From Pyropia haitanensis (Eukaryota > Rhodophyta > Bangiophyceae > Bangiales > Bangiaceae), in the NCBI GenBank assembly GCA_008729055.1, contig SDUX01000006.1, forward strand, positions 1,559,501 through 1,623,500: a stretch of DNA of 64,000 bases. The letters are read 5' to 3'. How positions within the stretch are numbered: the stretch's first letter is position 1; each line of letters starts with the position of its first letter. Positions 45,441-56,312 of the stretch are shown here, in pieces. The position numbers and the translations under genes are program-made. A model generated the notes under the pieces. That model was given only the letters and a program-made list of their open reading frames with translations. It searched no databases and was not told where the DNA came from.

Positions 45441-45911
45441 GGTGTGGGGAACCCGGAGGGAAACGCGAGCAGACGCAACGGAAGCAGCAGCAAGGAAGAA
45501 GGAGGGGGGGCGGGAGCATGTACCAGGAGCACCGTAGAGTGGCAGGGCAGCAGAGGGACAAGGGCGCAAAACGACACAGGCGGAGCGACGGGCAGCCGTC
45601 GCTCAAGTCGTACACGTTTGCGAGGAACACCCCCTGCGGGTGCACGGCGGCGGCTGCCGCGGCAACGGCAGCCGCAGCTCGGCCGCCGGGAGCGATAGCT
45701 CCGGGCCAGGCCCAGGCGTCTCACACCCGAATCCGCACACGCGACGATGGGGGCAGGCAGGAATTCGCGAGCGGACGCCGGCGCACCAGCGCCGGTTGCG
45801 AAGACGACCGCGACGAGCGTGCCGTGGCGGCGGCGACAGCGGCGGCCGCGACAGCGGTGGCTGCGACAGCGGCGGCCGCGACAGCGGCGGCTGCGGCAGC
45901 GGCGGCCGCGA

Positions 45912-45942
<31 letters not shown>

Positions 45943-45993
45943 GGCGGCGGCAGCGGCGGCGGCGGCAGCGGCGGCGGTGGCGGCGGCGGCGGC

Positions 45994-46025
<32 letters not shown>

Positions 46026-46034
46026 CGGTGGCGG

Positions 46035-46065
<31 letters not shown>

Positions 46066-48299
46066 GGCGGCGGCGGGGGAAAAGGCAGGGCGCGCGGCTC
46101 ACGCGCCGCACCTGACTTCGTCGGTGTCCCGACGGACAGTGGTGGACGGTGCGGGCGGCGGTCGGCGCCGGCGGGGGGATTTTAAGATGGGCTTTGCAAG
46201 CACCGGGTGGCCGTCTCGAGGGTGCCAAAAGAGGCGAGGCTCGATGCAGAATCCAGCGTCTCTTTTTGTTTTCTTTATCATCAAAGATGCTCTTGAGCCA
46301 ATAGGGTCGCAGTACAACGGCTAGAAGAGCAGCATCAAAGCTGAAAAGGAGAAAATTATGGCTCTCGCGGCTCAGATAAAAGAGGTCGTGCACGATCGGA
46401 TGGGGCCGCTCGCACAGACGATCATCTGAGTCGATATGAGAACAACCTGTACTGTCACACGATCGTCCTCTTCGTGCGGTCGCCCGCATCCCCTCCCGCA
46501 CGGCCGAGACGCTGGCGAGCGCCGGCGAGTGCCCCAGCTATGTGACGGAATGGCCGACGCGGGAGGCCCGCGTCCCCATCCGCGTTCCCGGCCGACATGC
46601 CCGCGAGCGGTGGCGCCTGAGCTACGGCCGACGCGGGTGGCCCGCGCCTCCCTTCGTCTGGCCGATAGCTCGAGGCCAGCTGGGCAAGGTGGATGCGACA
46701 TGGCGCACTCCCGGGACGCGCTGCGCGGCCGCCATGGCCGCTGCCGCGCCGCCCGACGCAGCTTCCTCGGCCGATGGCCACGACCGCCGTTGGCCGCGCC
46801 CCCGTCGGCCGCTGTGTTTCCGCCAGGACGATGTGCTCGACCCACAAACCGGTGGCCACCGGCGCTACCGCGTACGCGCGCGCGCGCCCCAACGGCTGCG
46901 GCTGCGCAGTGGCGCCGCCGCGTGCGGTGTGGCCACCGTTGCCGGTCGCAGCCGCTGGCGATATGGACGTGATTGCGGACATCTGGGATGACCCCGCGCC
47001 ATGGTGTCGGCCGTTTCTCATTCCCCCCCCCTCTCCCCTTGTCAAGAACAGACCCCACGCACGCGGTCGCCGCCCAGCGCGCTTCCCCATCCCCTTCTCT
47101 GCGGGAACAATGAACCCCCACGATGCTGCGTATGGCAGGGGAGGCCCGCAGCGGCGGTGTAGTGCCCTCCCCCCGCGCCCCTGCTTGCCCCCTCCCATCT
47201 CCCCCACGAGGGGACTTGGCAAGCAGTCGGCCACATCTGCAGCTCCTCTCCCCACCACTCCCGCCGTCATCATCTCGCTGGACGCACAACTTGCGCGCGT
47301 CTCCCGCCGGCGTCGGTGCCGCAAAGCCGCGCGTGTGCTGCGGGCGGCGGGCCTGCCGCCAAAGGTCGCCGCCTCCTCCCCCCCCCCTTCTTGTAGACGG
47401 AGTCGGGCGGGACGGTGCCGGCGCTTCGATTTGGGCGTCAATACACGGCAGCTACATCGTGTGCCGACGGCGGCGGCAGCGGCGGCGCTACAGCGGCAGC
47501 AGCCGCGACGGCAGCGGCGGCGGGCGCCGCTTGCAGCGGCCGCCGTCGCAGCGGCGCCGCCGCACCGCTGCGACCGCCGCGACCGCCTGCCGCCGGTCGG
47601 CGCGGCCACGGAGCGCGGCCGCGGCGCGTGGGTGCCCCCATCGCCCCGCGCTCACGACCACGGCGGGTCGACCGTCGCCGTGGCGGGGCCGCCGCGCCGT
47701 GGCGGTGTAGGTGCGCGCGCGGCCGCGGCCAGCGCGTAGGGACGGGGGAGAGCCCGCCCGAGGACAGCGCAGGCGCGCATGCGGGGCCCCTTGCTGGCGG
47801 CGTGCTGCCACCGACAATCCTTACAGCGGCGGGCCGGCCCAATCCGCACCCCATGCGGCGGCCGCGCACCGCTGTGGGCGCGCCCCGAGGCGCCAGCCAT
47901 GCACGCAGCATGCGGCGTGTGCCACGGAGGGGGCGCCCACCGCCGCCCCATGGGTCGCGCCCGCGCGGGCTGTGGGTGTCGGCCGCCCCCGCTCCCACGC
48001 GGCGCTCCCGCCTGCGCGCTCGCACCGGCGCTCGCCGTACGCGCCGCACGCGCCCGCCGCCGTCTGACGCGGCCGGTGGCGTTGGCTCATCGCCCCCCCT
48101 CCCCCCCTCGTCCGTCCCCTCGACGTCATCGGCACCTCGCTGTCGCCTCGCGGTCGGTCGCCTCGCGACTGGGCCACTAGCCGGCCGACGCGGACGGGCG
48201 GGGCCGGCCGCTCGTCGCAGTGGCCATTGCTGTTTGCTGCGGCGGCTGCCGCCCCTGCCGGCCGCCGCACCTGCCGTTGTGTGTCGCCGCCGCTCGTGG
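45441..48299. other. Long intergenic region upstream of PP5 and of the NT-C2 gene
   Basis: The region lies between divergent genes and should contain both promoters. It holds a large GGC/15-mer repeat, an AT-richer island at about 46180-46470 and otherwise GC-rich unique DNA. Open frames here have no domain character. Confidence 0.5.
45826..46078. repeat. GACAGCGGCGGCCGC-type 15-mers grading into a long GGC/GGT tract
   Basis: About six 15-base units lie at 45826-45920, followed by roughly 155 bases of nearly pure GGC with GGT and GCA variants. The tract is G-rich on the plus strand and lies 390-640 bases upstream of the PP5 start, in the region expected to hold its promoter. Confidence 0.9.
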
Positions 48300-48533
48300 T
48301 CTCCCGTTTCGTAGCCTCTCCTCATCTTCCATTTCCTCTCCCCCCCCCCCGGGCTCTTTTTGTTTCTTTCCCCTTGGGTCCTTGGTTGCCAGACCTCAAC
48401 CCCGTGGTGCGGACCACCTTCTCTACCCGAGACCCGGCATCTCTTCCATCCCCCCCTCCCCCCCTCCCATACCCTGTCAACAACCCCCAAACCCTTCTTT
48501 TCGTTTCTTCCCTTGTCTCCCCCGGTGGCCACC
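48300..48533 (+). promoter_or_regulatory. Pyrimidine-rich leader of the NT-C2 gene
   Basis: More than 200 bases of C/T-rich plus-strand sequence lead into the start context GGCCACCATGT, an ideal Kozak sequence. This is probably core promoter plus 5' UTR. No TATA box is seen. Confidence 0.5.
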
Positions 48534-49106
48534 ATGTCCAACGCCCGGTCCGCTTCTGGCGCGCCCCCCCCAAACGGCCTACGCAAGTCCTCTTCCAAGG
48601 TGCTCCTCGGCAAGGCCCGGTCGGTACGGAATGTCGGCAAAGCCGCCGCCAAGTTTCGTTTTGACCTTCTCCCCGAGACGGTTGACCGGCTGGCGGGCGT
48701 GACTGACGTGGTGCTCTCATGGGAGCGGTCGGCCAAGGCGGAACTCGCCACCCCCGTCGTCCGCGTCGACCGCACGTCACGGACGGCTACGTTTAATGGC
48801 GAGCGGCTGTCGCAGGACATTACGCTGTTCAAAAAGGGCAGCGGCTATGGCGACAAGGTGTACAAGTTTGCGGTGCGCGTCGCCGGGGGTGGCGGCGCGG
48901 ACTCAAAGGTGGTCGGCAAGATTCGGCTCAACATGGCCGAGTACGCGGGCGTGCCGTCCCAGTCGCGGCGGGTGGCGGCGGAGCTGTCCAACGGGTCGAC
49001 GCTGATCGCTACGATTACAAGCACGTTTCTGGGGATGGGCAAGTCCAAGGGGGGCGCGGGGAGCATGGCGGGCTCTGAGGCCAGCGGCATTACCAGCTTT
49101 AGTGGG

Positions 49107-49143
<37 letters not shown>

Positions 49144-49927
49144 GGGGGGGGCAGGTGCGGGCAGCGACCAGGACGACCTGACAGACCTGGAGATTGATGA
49201 TGAAGGCGGCAGCTTTCGGTCGCTGTCCGACGTCGGCCGCACCGAGGCGGACGTGACGGCGCCGCCGCCGCCACCGGTGCGCCCGCCGAGCGGCGGGCAC
49301 ACCGCCCCGAGCGGCGGCGGCTACGCTGCCGCAGGTGCCGCGCCCGGACGGTCATCGCGGTCCGCGTCGCCGTCAGGATCGCGCGACTACGCGGCGGCGC
49401 CGTCTGCCATCGCGGCCGCCTCGCGGGACGAGGCGCCTGACCGGAGCGGCAGCACCCGGTCGGGCCTGGGCTCGCTCCGGCGGCGGAAAAACGCCCCCCC
49501 CGCCGGGCCCGCCGCGGCTCCCGACGCGGACCTCCTCGCCGAGCTGGACCGCCTCCGCCGGGACAATGCGCGGCTGACCCGCCGCGCCGACGACGCGACC
49601 GCCTTGGCCGAGGCAGCAGAGGAGGAGGTCCGCCGCCTCCGCAGCGCCGCGGGCCGCGCGGAGGCGGCCGAGGCGGAAGCCGCCGCGGTGGGTGCGGAGG
49701 TGGCGGACCTCAAGGCGGTCCTCGCGCGGGAGCCCGCGTACGGGGATGTGGTGACGCAGCTGCGGGACGCTAAGCTGGCGCTCGCGCTGCTAGAGGAGGA
49801 CAAGCAGTCCCTCATCGGGCAGCTGCGGAAGAAGAACGGAGGAGGGGGGGCGGCGGGGGGCGCAGCGGGCGGGATGGCCGCCCTCGCGGGGGTGAGTGGC
49901 AAGCTGTTTGGAGGGGGGGCGAGGTAG
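48534..49927 (+). CDS. NT-C2 domain protein with C-terminal coiled coil
   Basis: The start at 48534 has a perfect Kozak context. Residues about 40-165 (KFRFDLL, VVLSWERS, TATFNGERLSQDITLFKKG, VVGKIRLNMAEYAG, STLIATITS) fit the N-terminal C2 family PF10358 of EEIG1/EHBP1 and plant PMI1-type proteins, which bind membranes or act as scaffolds for organelle movement. A Gly tract follows. At a G9 run (49143-49151) the frame needs one extra base. It then reads SDQDDLTDLEIDDEGGSFRS, a Pro/Ser-rich region and a long coiled coil (LLAELDRLRRDNARLTRRAD to QLRDAKLALALLEEDKQSL). Predicted length is about 464 residues, no intron. Confidence 0.75.
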
Positions 49928-50977
49928 TAACGGCGGTGTGGGGGGGTTGTGCGGGGGGGGAATGGGCAAGGGCGGCTGGCAGCGGAGGAACAGCGCTGCG
50001 GGCGAATGGTGGGGTGAGCAGACGGGCTGTGCAGGGCGTGGAGGACGTGGCGGGCTGAGTCTTACAAACAGGCGCTGCCATCAGCGGCGCTGCCTATTTC
50101 CATCCCTCTGATGCACGCGTCCCATGCCGGGTCGGCTGTGGCGCCACCGGCGGGGCCCACACGGATGGCCACCCAGCGGGGGTGGGTGACCGGCGCAGCT
50201 CCGTGCGGCGGCGCGCGGTGCGGGCGCGGCAGCGCGCAATCGCCGCCGCCGCCCAGACCACAGCTGCCGCCGACGGTGCCGTTGCCCAGGTGCCGCGGAC
50301 GTCGCCACCCACCGCTCGCCACCGCCACCGCCACCGCCACCGCCACCGCCACCGCCACCACCGCCACCGCCACCATCACCCCCGGCCGCCGCCGCCGGCC
50401 GCCGCCGCCACCACCGCCGCCATCCGGCGACGCGCGGCGCCCCCGCCCGCCCAGCACAGCGGCGGCTGTGGCGGTCGGGGGTGGTCATGTGGGGGAAGGC
50501 AAGCGCAGTGGCCGACCCTCCCTGCCGGCCCCGCGGCGCGCGGGCCGCGTTCGCCCATGTCACGCCCGCCACGCACGGTGGCCGCCAGCCGTGGCACCTC
50601 TCGCCGGCCGCCCCCACGGCGGGCACCGCCTCCCCTGGCTGACGACCAAGCCTTGCGGGCGACGCAAACAACAAGCAACGGGATGCATCCGCCCTCTTGA
50701 CGCCCCGGCGCCGCCGCCGGGCGTGAGTGCCACCCGCCGCCGCGAACGGCCAAACCCTCCCATCCCCCCCATGATGCTCCGCTCACTGCCCCACCCCCCA
50801 GTGCACACCGCCCGCGCCCGGCAGCGACGCCGCCGCCCCGGTCGCCGCCACAAAGCCTTGTCCGCCCAGTTTCCACCCCCCACCCCCCTCCCCCCCTTCT
50901 TCCCCCACGCTTCCCCCCCGCCTCCTACCCGCCCACCTACCCCCTTCCCCTCCTCCCCCACCCCCCAACCCCCCCGC
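49928..50977. other. Intergenic, GC-rich
   Basis: The 3' ends of the NT-C2 gene (+) and of the zinc-finger gene (-) face each other across this region. It contains a CACCGC hexamer tract and C-rich DNA. No gene is supported. Confidence 0.5.
50318..50375. repeat. (CACCGC)n hexamer tract
   Basis: About nine tandem copies of CACCGC with one interruption near 50360. Confidence 0.85.
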
Positions 50978-51282
50978 TCAGCCCACAAAGTCCTTGACAT
51001 ACCCCGTCCCGCCGCAGCCACGGCACAGCATCTTGCCGCGGCCGAGGCAGCCCTTGCACTTGGGCGGCGTCCGCGGGCGGCCGAGCCCCCCCCCCGGCGC
51101 CGCCGGCTGCTCCCCGCTGCCGTCGCACACAAAACAGGGGAAGCCCCCCTCGCCCGCGCACGCGGTGCACAGCTGTGGGCGGCGGCGGGAGTAGGCGGCA
51201 AACGCGACAACGACGGCGGTGAGGGCGGCGCCCGCGACGGCGCCCGCGTGGGTGACGATTTCGGGGGAGGGGGGGGGGCCAT
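50978..51282 (-). CDS. Small membrane protein with DnaJ-type zinc-finger motifs
   Basis: Four cysteine motifs of the DnaJ central-domain type are visible: CTACAGEGG, CFVCDGSG, CKGCLGRG and CRGCGGTG, ending GYVKDFVG-stop. Before them is one hydrophobic segment (GAVAGAALTAVVVAFAAY) with RRR behind it, so the protein is probably membrane-anchored. There is no J domain. Similar stand-alone zinc fingers (BSD2-like) act as folding or assembly helpers, often in organelles. The ATG at 51282 is joined to the frame only if the C10 run at 51278-51269 has one more C (MAPPPSPEIVTHAG). With that the product is about 102 residues. Confidence 0.65.
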
Positions 51283-52834
51283 GGCGGGCAGGCGGGGAGG
51301 GGCGGGGGCGGGGGGGGGGGGGGGGGGGGTGGCGGGGTCCGTGAGGAACAGAGCGGGGGTCGGATGTGGCTTGTTGCAAATGGAAGCACCAAGCGTCGGG
51401 AGGGGCTTGCGTCAGCGCAAAAGGCAAAGACGAGTCGGGTTGCCAGTCAGGTGCGGCGGTGAGAGAGAAAAGGCAGAGATGGGGAGGGGGGGGGGGACGG
51501 CGGTCGACGCCGCTCACCAACCGCGGGAGGAGGGAGGGCTGGCCTGCGCGGTCACCACCGCACCGGGCGGGGGGTGGGGACAAGGTCGCCAACGGGGGCA
51601 CAGCCGTCGCGGCCGGCGGGCGCACCCGACGTGCTCGCCGGCGCGGCAATGCCCCCGGCCGCGGGCGGCCGCCGCGCGGCCGGGCACGCGGGCGGCACAG
51701 GGCGGCGGGTCGGCCGGCGGCCGCGTGGCCAACCTTCCACGCCGCGCCGCGCGGGCGGTGACGGGCGCGGGCGGTGACGGCGGCCCATCTCGGCGCTGCG
51801 CTTTCAAACCCGTGACCCCGCCGTGGCGGGTGAAGGGCCTCAGAGAGGCCGTGGGGCGAGTGCTTTGTCGCACGCAGCCGCGCAGGGAGTGCAGTTTTAG
51901 CACTCCAATGATTGCGGTTTGTGCGAAACCGTGCAGTCTAGCACCCGACAGCGGTCGGACGCCTCGGCCCTCACCGTGGAATTGTGAAATAACTTTCGTC
52001 ATGACTTCGTTCAAGTCACCTGCTGTTGTTGGCGGGGGCGCGATCTGGAGGCCGGGGGCTGTGGACAGTTGGACTGAGGTCGCATCGGCCGCACTCAAAT
52101 ACCGCTGCGAGAGCCCCAAGTGGGGGTCCGTCCTCCCAAGTCCCGTCTCGCGGCTGTGTGCCGACGTGGGACAATCGCGGCTGGCAGTGCTAAACTTGCA
52201 CTGTTTGCAAGACTCCACTGCACAAACTGCACGAAACCGTGCAGTGTTTGCGCCTAATAGCTCCCAATGTGGAGCCGCACTGTGTCCGGTGACCACGTCT
52301 TCGACGACCAGGTCGTCGTCCACCACCTCCATCAGTATGAGCAAAAAAAGCGCTTCGCACACTGTGCAAATTGACCTCCACGCGCGTGTGCGGCGGTGTA
52401 CAAAAAAAAGGCGGTCCGTGGGGGCTCACGGGGCGATTCGCACAACCCCGCGCGGATTCGCACTCGCTCAACGAGGCCCAAATCTGCTCTCGTCGGGATC
52501 ACGGGTTTGACCGCGCAGCGCGGGAGGTGGCCGCCCCGATCTGGGGGTCATCTCACCAAGCATTTGGCTTGGACTTTCCCCGACGCCCGCGGCCGTCAGC
52601 TTCTGGATGTGCGAGGGTGGTGTTGCCGCTCATGCCACGTGGAGCGTGCACGGCTGGGTCGACGCGGCGGGGTGGGCCCCGTCGCCGCGGGCGCCGCGAG
52701 CGGCTGCGTCCGCGCGACCCGCGGACGCTCCCCTCCGTCCCTCTGCGACGCCCACCGACCTGCCTCCCGCCGCCACCCCCCCCCCCCCCAGCCTACCCCA
52801 TCCGCCACCCCCCCCGCCCCCCGTTGTTGCCGTC
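51283..52834. other. Intergenic upstream of VPS25, with an AT-richer repeat island
   Basis: The part at 51840-52500 is clearly less GC-rich and carries inverted and direct repeats. A C-rich leader precedes the VPS25 ATG. No gene is seen. Confidence 0.5.
51889..52245. repeat. Inverted and direct repeat island
   Basis: GTGCAGTTTTAGCAC (51889-51903) is mirrored by GTGCTAAACTTGCAC (52187-52201) with two mismatches. CGAAACCGTGCAGT occurs at 51924-51937 and 52232-52245. The second copy forms a CTGCAC..GTGCAG hairpin. It resembles a small decayed transposable element. Confidence 0.5.
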
Positions 52835-55254
52835 ATGTCGTCCCGCCCGACCGGTGGCGGTGGCGGGGGCGGCTCGGCGGGCGCGCCCCCCCCCCCGCCG
52901 GCGCGGCGGCGGCGGCGCCGTTTGTCTTCCCCCCCTTCCACGCCTTCCCGCCCGCCTACACGGTGCAGCCGACGGCCACGACGCGGGCGCGGCAGGTGGA
53001 GCTGTGGGTGTCGTGCATCCTCGACTACTGCCGCCACCACCGGCTGTTTTGGCTCGACGCCAATGGCCACGGGCAGCTATTCCGCAACGACGCCGTCGAG
53101 TACGTGTCTTTGTTGGGTTCTTGTTGTTTTTGTTGTTGTCGGCGTTGTTGCGGTATATGGCGAGAGATGATGGAGGCGGTGGTGGGGGGGGGTGGGGGGA
53201 GGGGGGGGGGAGGGGGGGCACTGGTTGGGAGACGAGGCGAGGGGGTTGGGGGCGGCCGGCGGTGGTGGGCGCGGGTGAGAGAGGCGCTGCGGGCGTCGTT
53301 GCCGCCGCGGCGGCCGCGCGCGCGCGCGGTGGGGGCGCGGCCGCATGGGGTCGCCGGGGGGGGGGGGGGGGCGCTGCGCCGCTGCCGCGCCGACGGGGCG
53401 CCCCTACCCCGCGTCGCCGTTGGCGGTGTGCTCGCCGTGGGCACCCCCGGGTAGCCGCCGCTGCCGCCGCCGCCGCCGCTGCCGCTGCCGCCGCCGCCGC
53501 CGCCGCCGCCGGCCGCCGCGGCGGCCGCCGCCCCCCACCGCCGCTGGCGTCAGCCGCCGCCGCCCCCCCCCCCCCCTCCGCCTTGCACCGCCGGCCAGGC
53601 CAGACCCCCCACTGACACGCGCGCTGCCCACCGCCGCTGCCTGCTGTTACCCCCCGCCCGTGCCGCACCCCCCGCCTCGCGTCGTGGCGGCTTGGCCCGC
53701 GCCACCGCCCCTTCCCGCGCGACTCGCCGCCGCGCTCGCGCCGCGCGCGGGCGTGGGCGCGCCGCCGGCGGGCGGGGGGGTGGCCATCTTCCTGCTACGA
53801 CCCGTCCCGCCCCGCTGCGCTCCGCCTCACTTGCCTGCCCTTTTGCTGCCCCTTGGGGCATCCCAACCGCCCGTCTCCCCCTGCTCCCGTCCGCGGCCGT
53901 CCCACAGCCGGCGGCTGTCGCCCAAGGACGCCCACTTTTTCCTCTCGGCCCTCGTCTCCCGCGGGGGCGGCAGGTGGGAAGGTGGCAGCGGCGGCAGCGG
54001 CGGCAGCGGCAGCGGCGGTGGTGGTGGCAAGGGGCGGGTGCTCGTCTATTGGCGGTCGCCCGCCGCGTGGGGCGACCTCATCTACTCGTGGGTGGAGGCG
54101 ACCGCCCGGAATGGCACCGTCCTGACGCTGTACGAGGTGCGGCTGGGGGAGGACGCGCGGGGGCAAGGTGCGTTGGGGGGGGGAGGGGGGGGTGCGTGGG
54201 GGCGGGGTGTGTGGCGTGTGTGGTGGTGGTGTAGTCGAAGGGGGGAGAGTGCGGCGAGGGCGAACGGACTGGGTGAGCGGGCGGCCGGGCTGGGGGAGCG
54301 CGAGCGGCCGCGCTGGGCGGCACTGCCGCGGACCGGCGGGCGCGCACGTGCCCCCGGGCGGCGGCAGGGGGAGGTGGGGAGGGGGCTGTTGGGGTGGCCG
54401 CTATGGACCAGCTTGTGGGTTGCCGTGAAGCGTGGCCGGGCGCCTGAGCGCGTCCACGCGTCACGCGCGGGCGCCGCCGTGGGGGGCACCGACTCACCGC
54501 CGCTGCCATGTGTGCGTGCGTGGCCGCGTCTGGGTGAGCGGGGCGCTCGCGTCGTGCCTGGCTGTGACGGCCCCACTCGTGGGGGCCTCGTGTTCACCTC
54601 CTCCCCTCCTCCTCTGTCTGCTCCGTTTGCTCTTGGCGGTCCCTTGCCCTTCCCCCCTCCCCCCTTGTTTGCTCAGAGTTCTACGACTTGGACGTGCAGC
54701 TGGCGTGCGACGCGCTCGCCGCCCTCCAGGCGGCAGGCAAGTGCGCCCTCTTTTCGTCCGACGCGTCTGATGATCTGGTTCGTTGTCGCGCTTGGCCCTG
54801 CGGAGGGGAGAGGGGGGCGGGGCGGCGGGCGGGGGTGGCAGGGGGGGCGGCCTTGGCTGCAGCGATGGCCAGCAGAGTCCGTTGTGGGGGCGGTCGTTGG
54901 CAGGGGGGCGTGCGCCGCAAGGGGGTTGGCGACGGGGTTGGGAGGGCAGAGGAAGGGCGGGGGGGGTCGAGGAGGGTGGGGGTGTCTGAGCGTTGGCCTT
55001 ACGCCGGGGCGTTCCGCGTCAGCGTGTGCCGTCGCGGGCGGGCCGTCGACGTGCACGCGAGGGGCGGGCGGCGGTGGCGGGGTCGCCGCCCCCCTCTGCC
55101 GTCCCGCACCGGCACCAGTGTGGGCGCCACTGACCAGCCTCCCGTCTGTTTTGCTTTCCTCGCGTGCGGCGATGCCGGTGCGAGTGGTGGCGGTGGTGGT
55201 GGTGGTGGGGACGGGGGAGGAGTGTGCGCACCGCAGGGGGTCAAGTTCTTGTAG
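52835..55254 (+). CDS. VPS25: Vacuolar protein-sorting protein 25 (ESCRT-II subunit)
   Basis: VPS25 has two winged-helix domains, joins VPS22/VPS36 in ESCRT-II and recruits VPS20 on endosomes. The exons are 52835-53099, 53908-54167, 54677-54777 and 55237-55254; donors are GTACGT, GTGCGT and GTTCGT, and all acceptors end in CAG or CAG-like CACAG/CTCAG. Exon 1 carries the family start FPPFHAFPPAYTVQPTATTR and a WVSCILDYCRHHRLFWLD helix. Exon 2 has SPKDAHFFLSALVSRGG, a Gly/Ser insert, and VYWRSPAAWGDLIYSWVEA...TVLTLYEV. Exon 3 is EFYDLDVQLACDALAALQAA, and exon 4 ends GVKFL like the human GVKFF. One extra base is needed at the C11 run 52886-52896. Predicted length is 214 residues (human 176). The stop is TAG. 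Confidence 0.9.
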
Positions 55255-55658
55255 CCGCCGCGCGACGACGGGCGCTGCAGCCGAGAGACGGGCGTCGGCG
55301 CACGTGCTGTCGAGGCAGCGGCCCGCGCTGCCGCCGGTCGGGGCGGTCGGCTGCTGCCGGCGCGCGCGACGGCGGGGTCCTCCCCCGCCATTGCCGTCCG
55401 CGCCAGTGGGGCGGGCCTGGATGGCTGCTGGTTGCCGCCGCGGCACGCCCGGCTGCGGCAGCGTCACGGCGCACCGGCGGCTATCAGGGGGCAACTCGTT
55501 CTCTGTACACAAGGTTCTCATTCGCGTGCCGCGGCCCCCACGCTCCGCCTACGTCGGTCTCTCCCTGTCTACCACTCCCTCCCCCTTCCGCCCTCCCTCC
55601 TCCCCCCCGCTCTCCCGCCGTCGTAGGTGGACGATGGAGGGGCGGCCAAGCCGCCTGT
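55255..55658. other. Short intergenic between convergent VPS25 and glutathione transferase
   Basis: About 400 bases separate the two stop codons. The sequence is GC-rich, then C/T-rich. No gene is seen. Confidence 0.6.
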
Positions 55659-56312
55659 CTACTCCGTCGAGAACGGCGTAAACGGCCGCGAGATGTACGG
55701 CTTGTCCCCGTCCGTACGCTTGACGTACGCCGCGACCGCCGGGAGGGCGCCCACCCGCGTGTGCAGCGCGCGGAGCTTGGGGTAGGCCGCCTCGAGCTCC
55801 GCGTCGAGCGACCACATCCACTCGAGGATGTCGTACACGGCCAGGTCCGCGTACGTCAGCGTCGCCCCCCCCGCGATCCACTCCTTGTCGCTAAGGAACG
55901 CCTCCAGCCGCCCCAGGTGGGTGGGGATGGGCCCCGCCAGCTGCTCCTTGCGCGCCGCGGCCTTGTCCTTGGCGAGGGCGACCTTGAGGTACGCGCCGCT
56001 CAGGTCCGACGCCTCCTCCTGCACCATTGCCGCGGCGGTGCGCTCGGCGTCGGCCTTGCCGCCAAAGCCGTGGCGGTCGGCAATGTAGCGGAGGATGACG
56101 CGCGACTGGGACACCCCCGTCTTTTCGTCGACGATGAGGTAGGGGAGCGACGGGAAGGCCAGCACCTCCATCGCCGCCAGCGCGCCGTCGCGGTAGGCGT
56201 GCCACTCCTCCGTAGAGCCAAAGCGGCGGTCCGTGTAGTCGACGCCCGCGTACTCCAGCGCCAGCCGCAGCGGGCTGGCGAGGCCGCGGAAGCCCCAGTA
56301 GCCGAGCTCCAT
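55659..56312 (-). CDS. Glutathione S-transferase, Mu-like (copy 1)
   Basis: GSTs conjugate glutathione to electrophiles in the cytosol. The N-terminal thioredoxin-like domain begins MELGYWGFRGLASPLRLALE, very close to Mu class (LGYW.IRGLA..IRLLLEY), with the catalytic Tyr near the start and the SQSRVILRYIA glutathione-binding segment. The C-terminal helical domain has LTYADLAVYDILEWMW and ends YISRPFTPFSTE. It has 217 residues in one exon, starting at ATG 56312. The other copy starts four codons earlier; here that position is AAG, and a CAG at about 56350 could be a 5'-UTR splice acceptor. The first 95 codons are almost identical to copy 2. The stop is TAG. Confidence 0.92.
   Translation of the reverse strand: MELGYWGFRGLASPLRLALEYAGVDYTDRRFGSTEEWHAYRDGALAAMEVLAFPSLPYLIVDEKTGVSQSRVILRYIADRHGFGGKADAERTAAAMVQEEASDLSGAYLKVALAKDKAAARKEQLAGPIPTHLGRLEAFLSDKEWIAGGATLTYADLAVYDILEWMWSLDAELEAAYPKLRALHTRVGALPAVAAYVKRTDGDKPYISRPFTPFSTE

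Noticed and set aside
46372..47739. Long frames on both strands in the 46-48 kb region
   Set aside because: No motifs, biased to Arg/Ala/Pro, and open on both strands together.
50318..50375. CRISPR-like array
   Set aside because: The repeat is a simple hexamer tract without spacers, in a eukaryotic genome.
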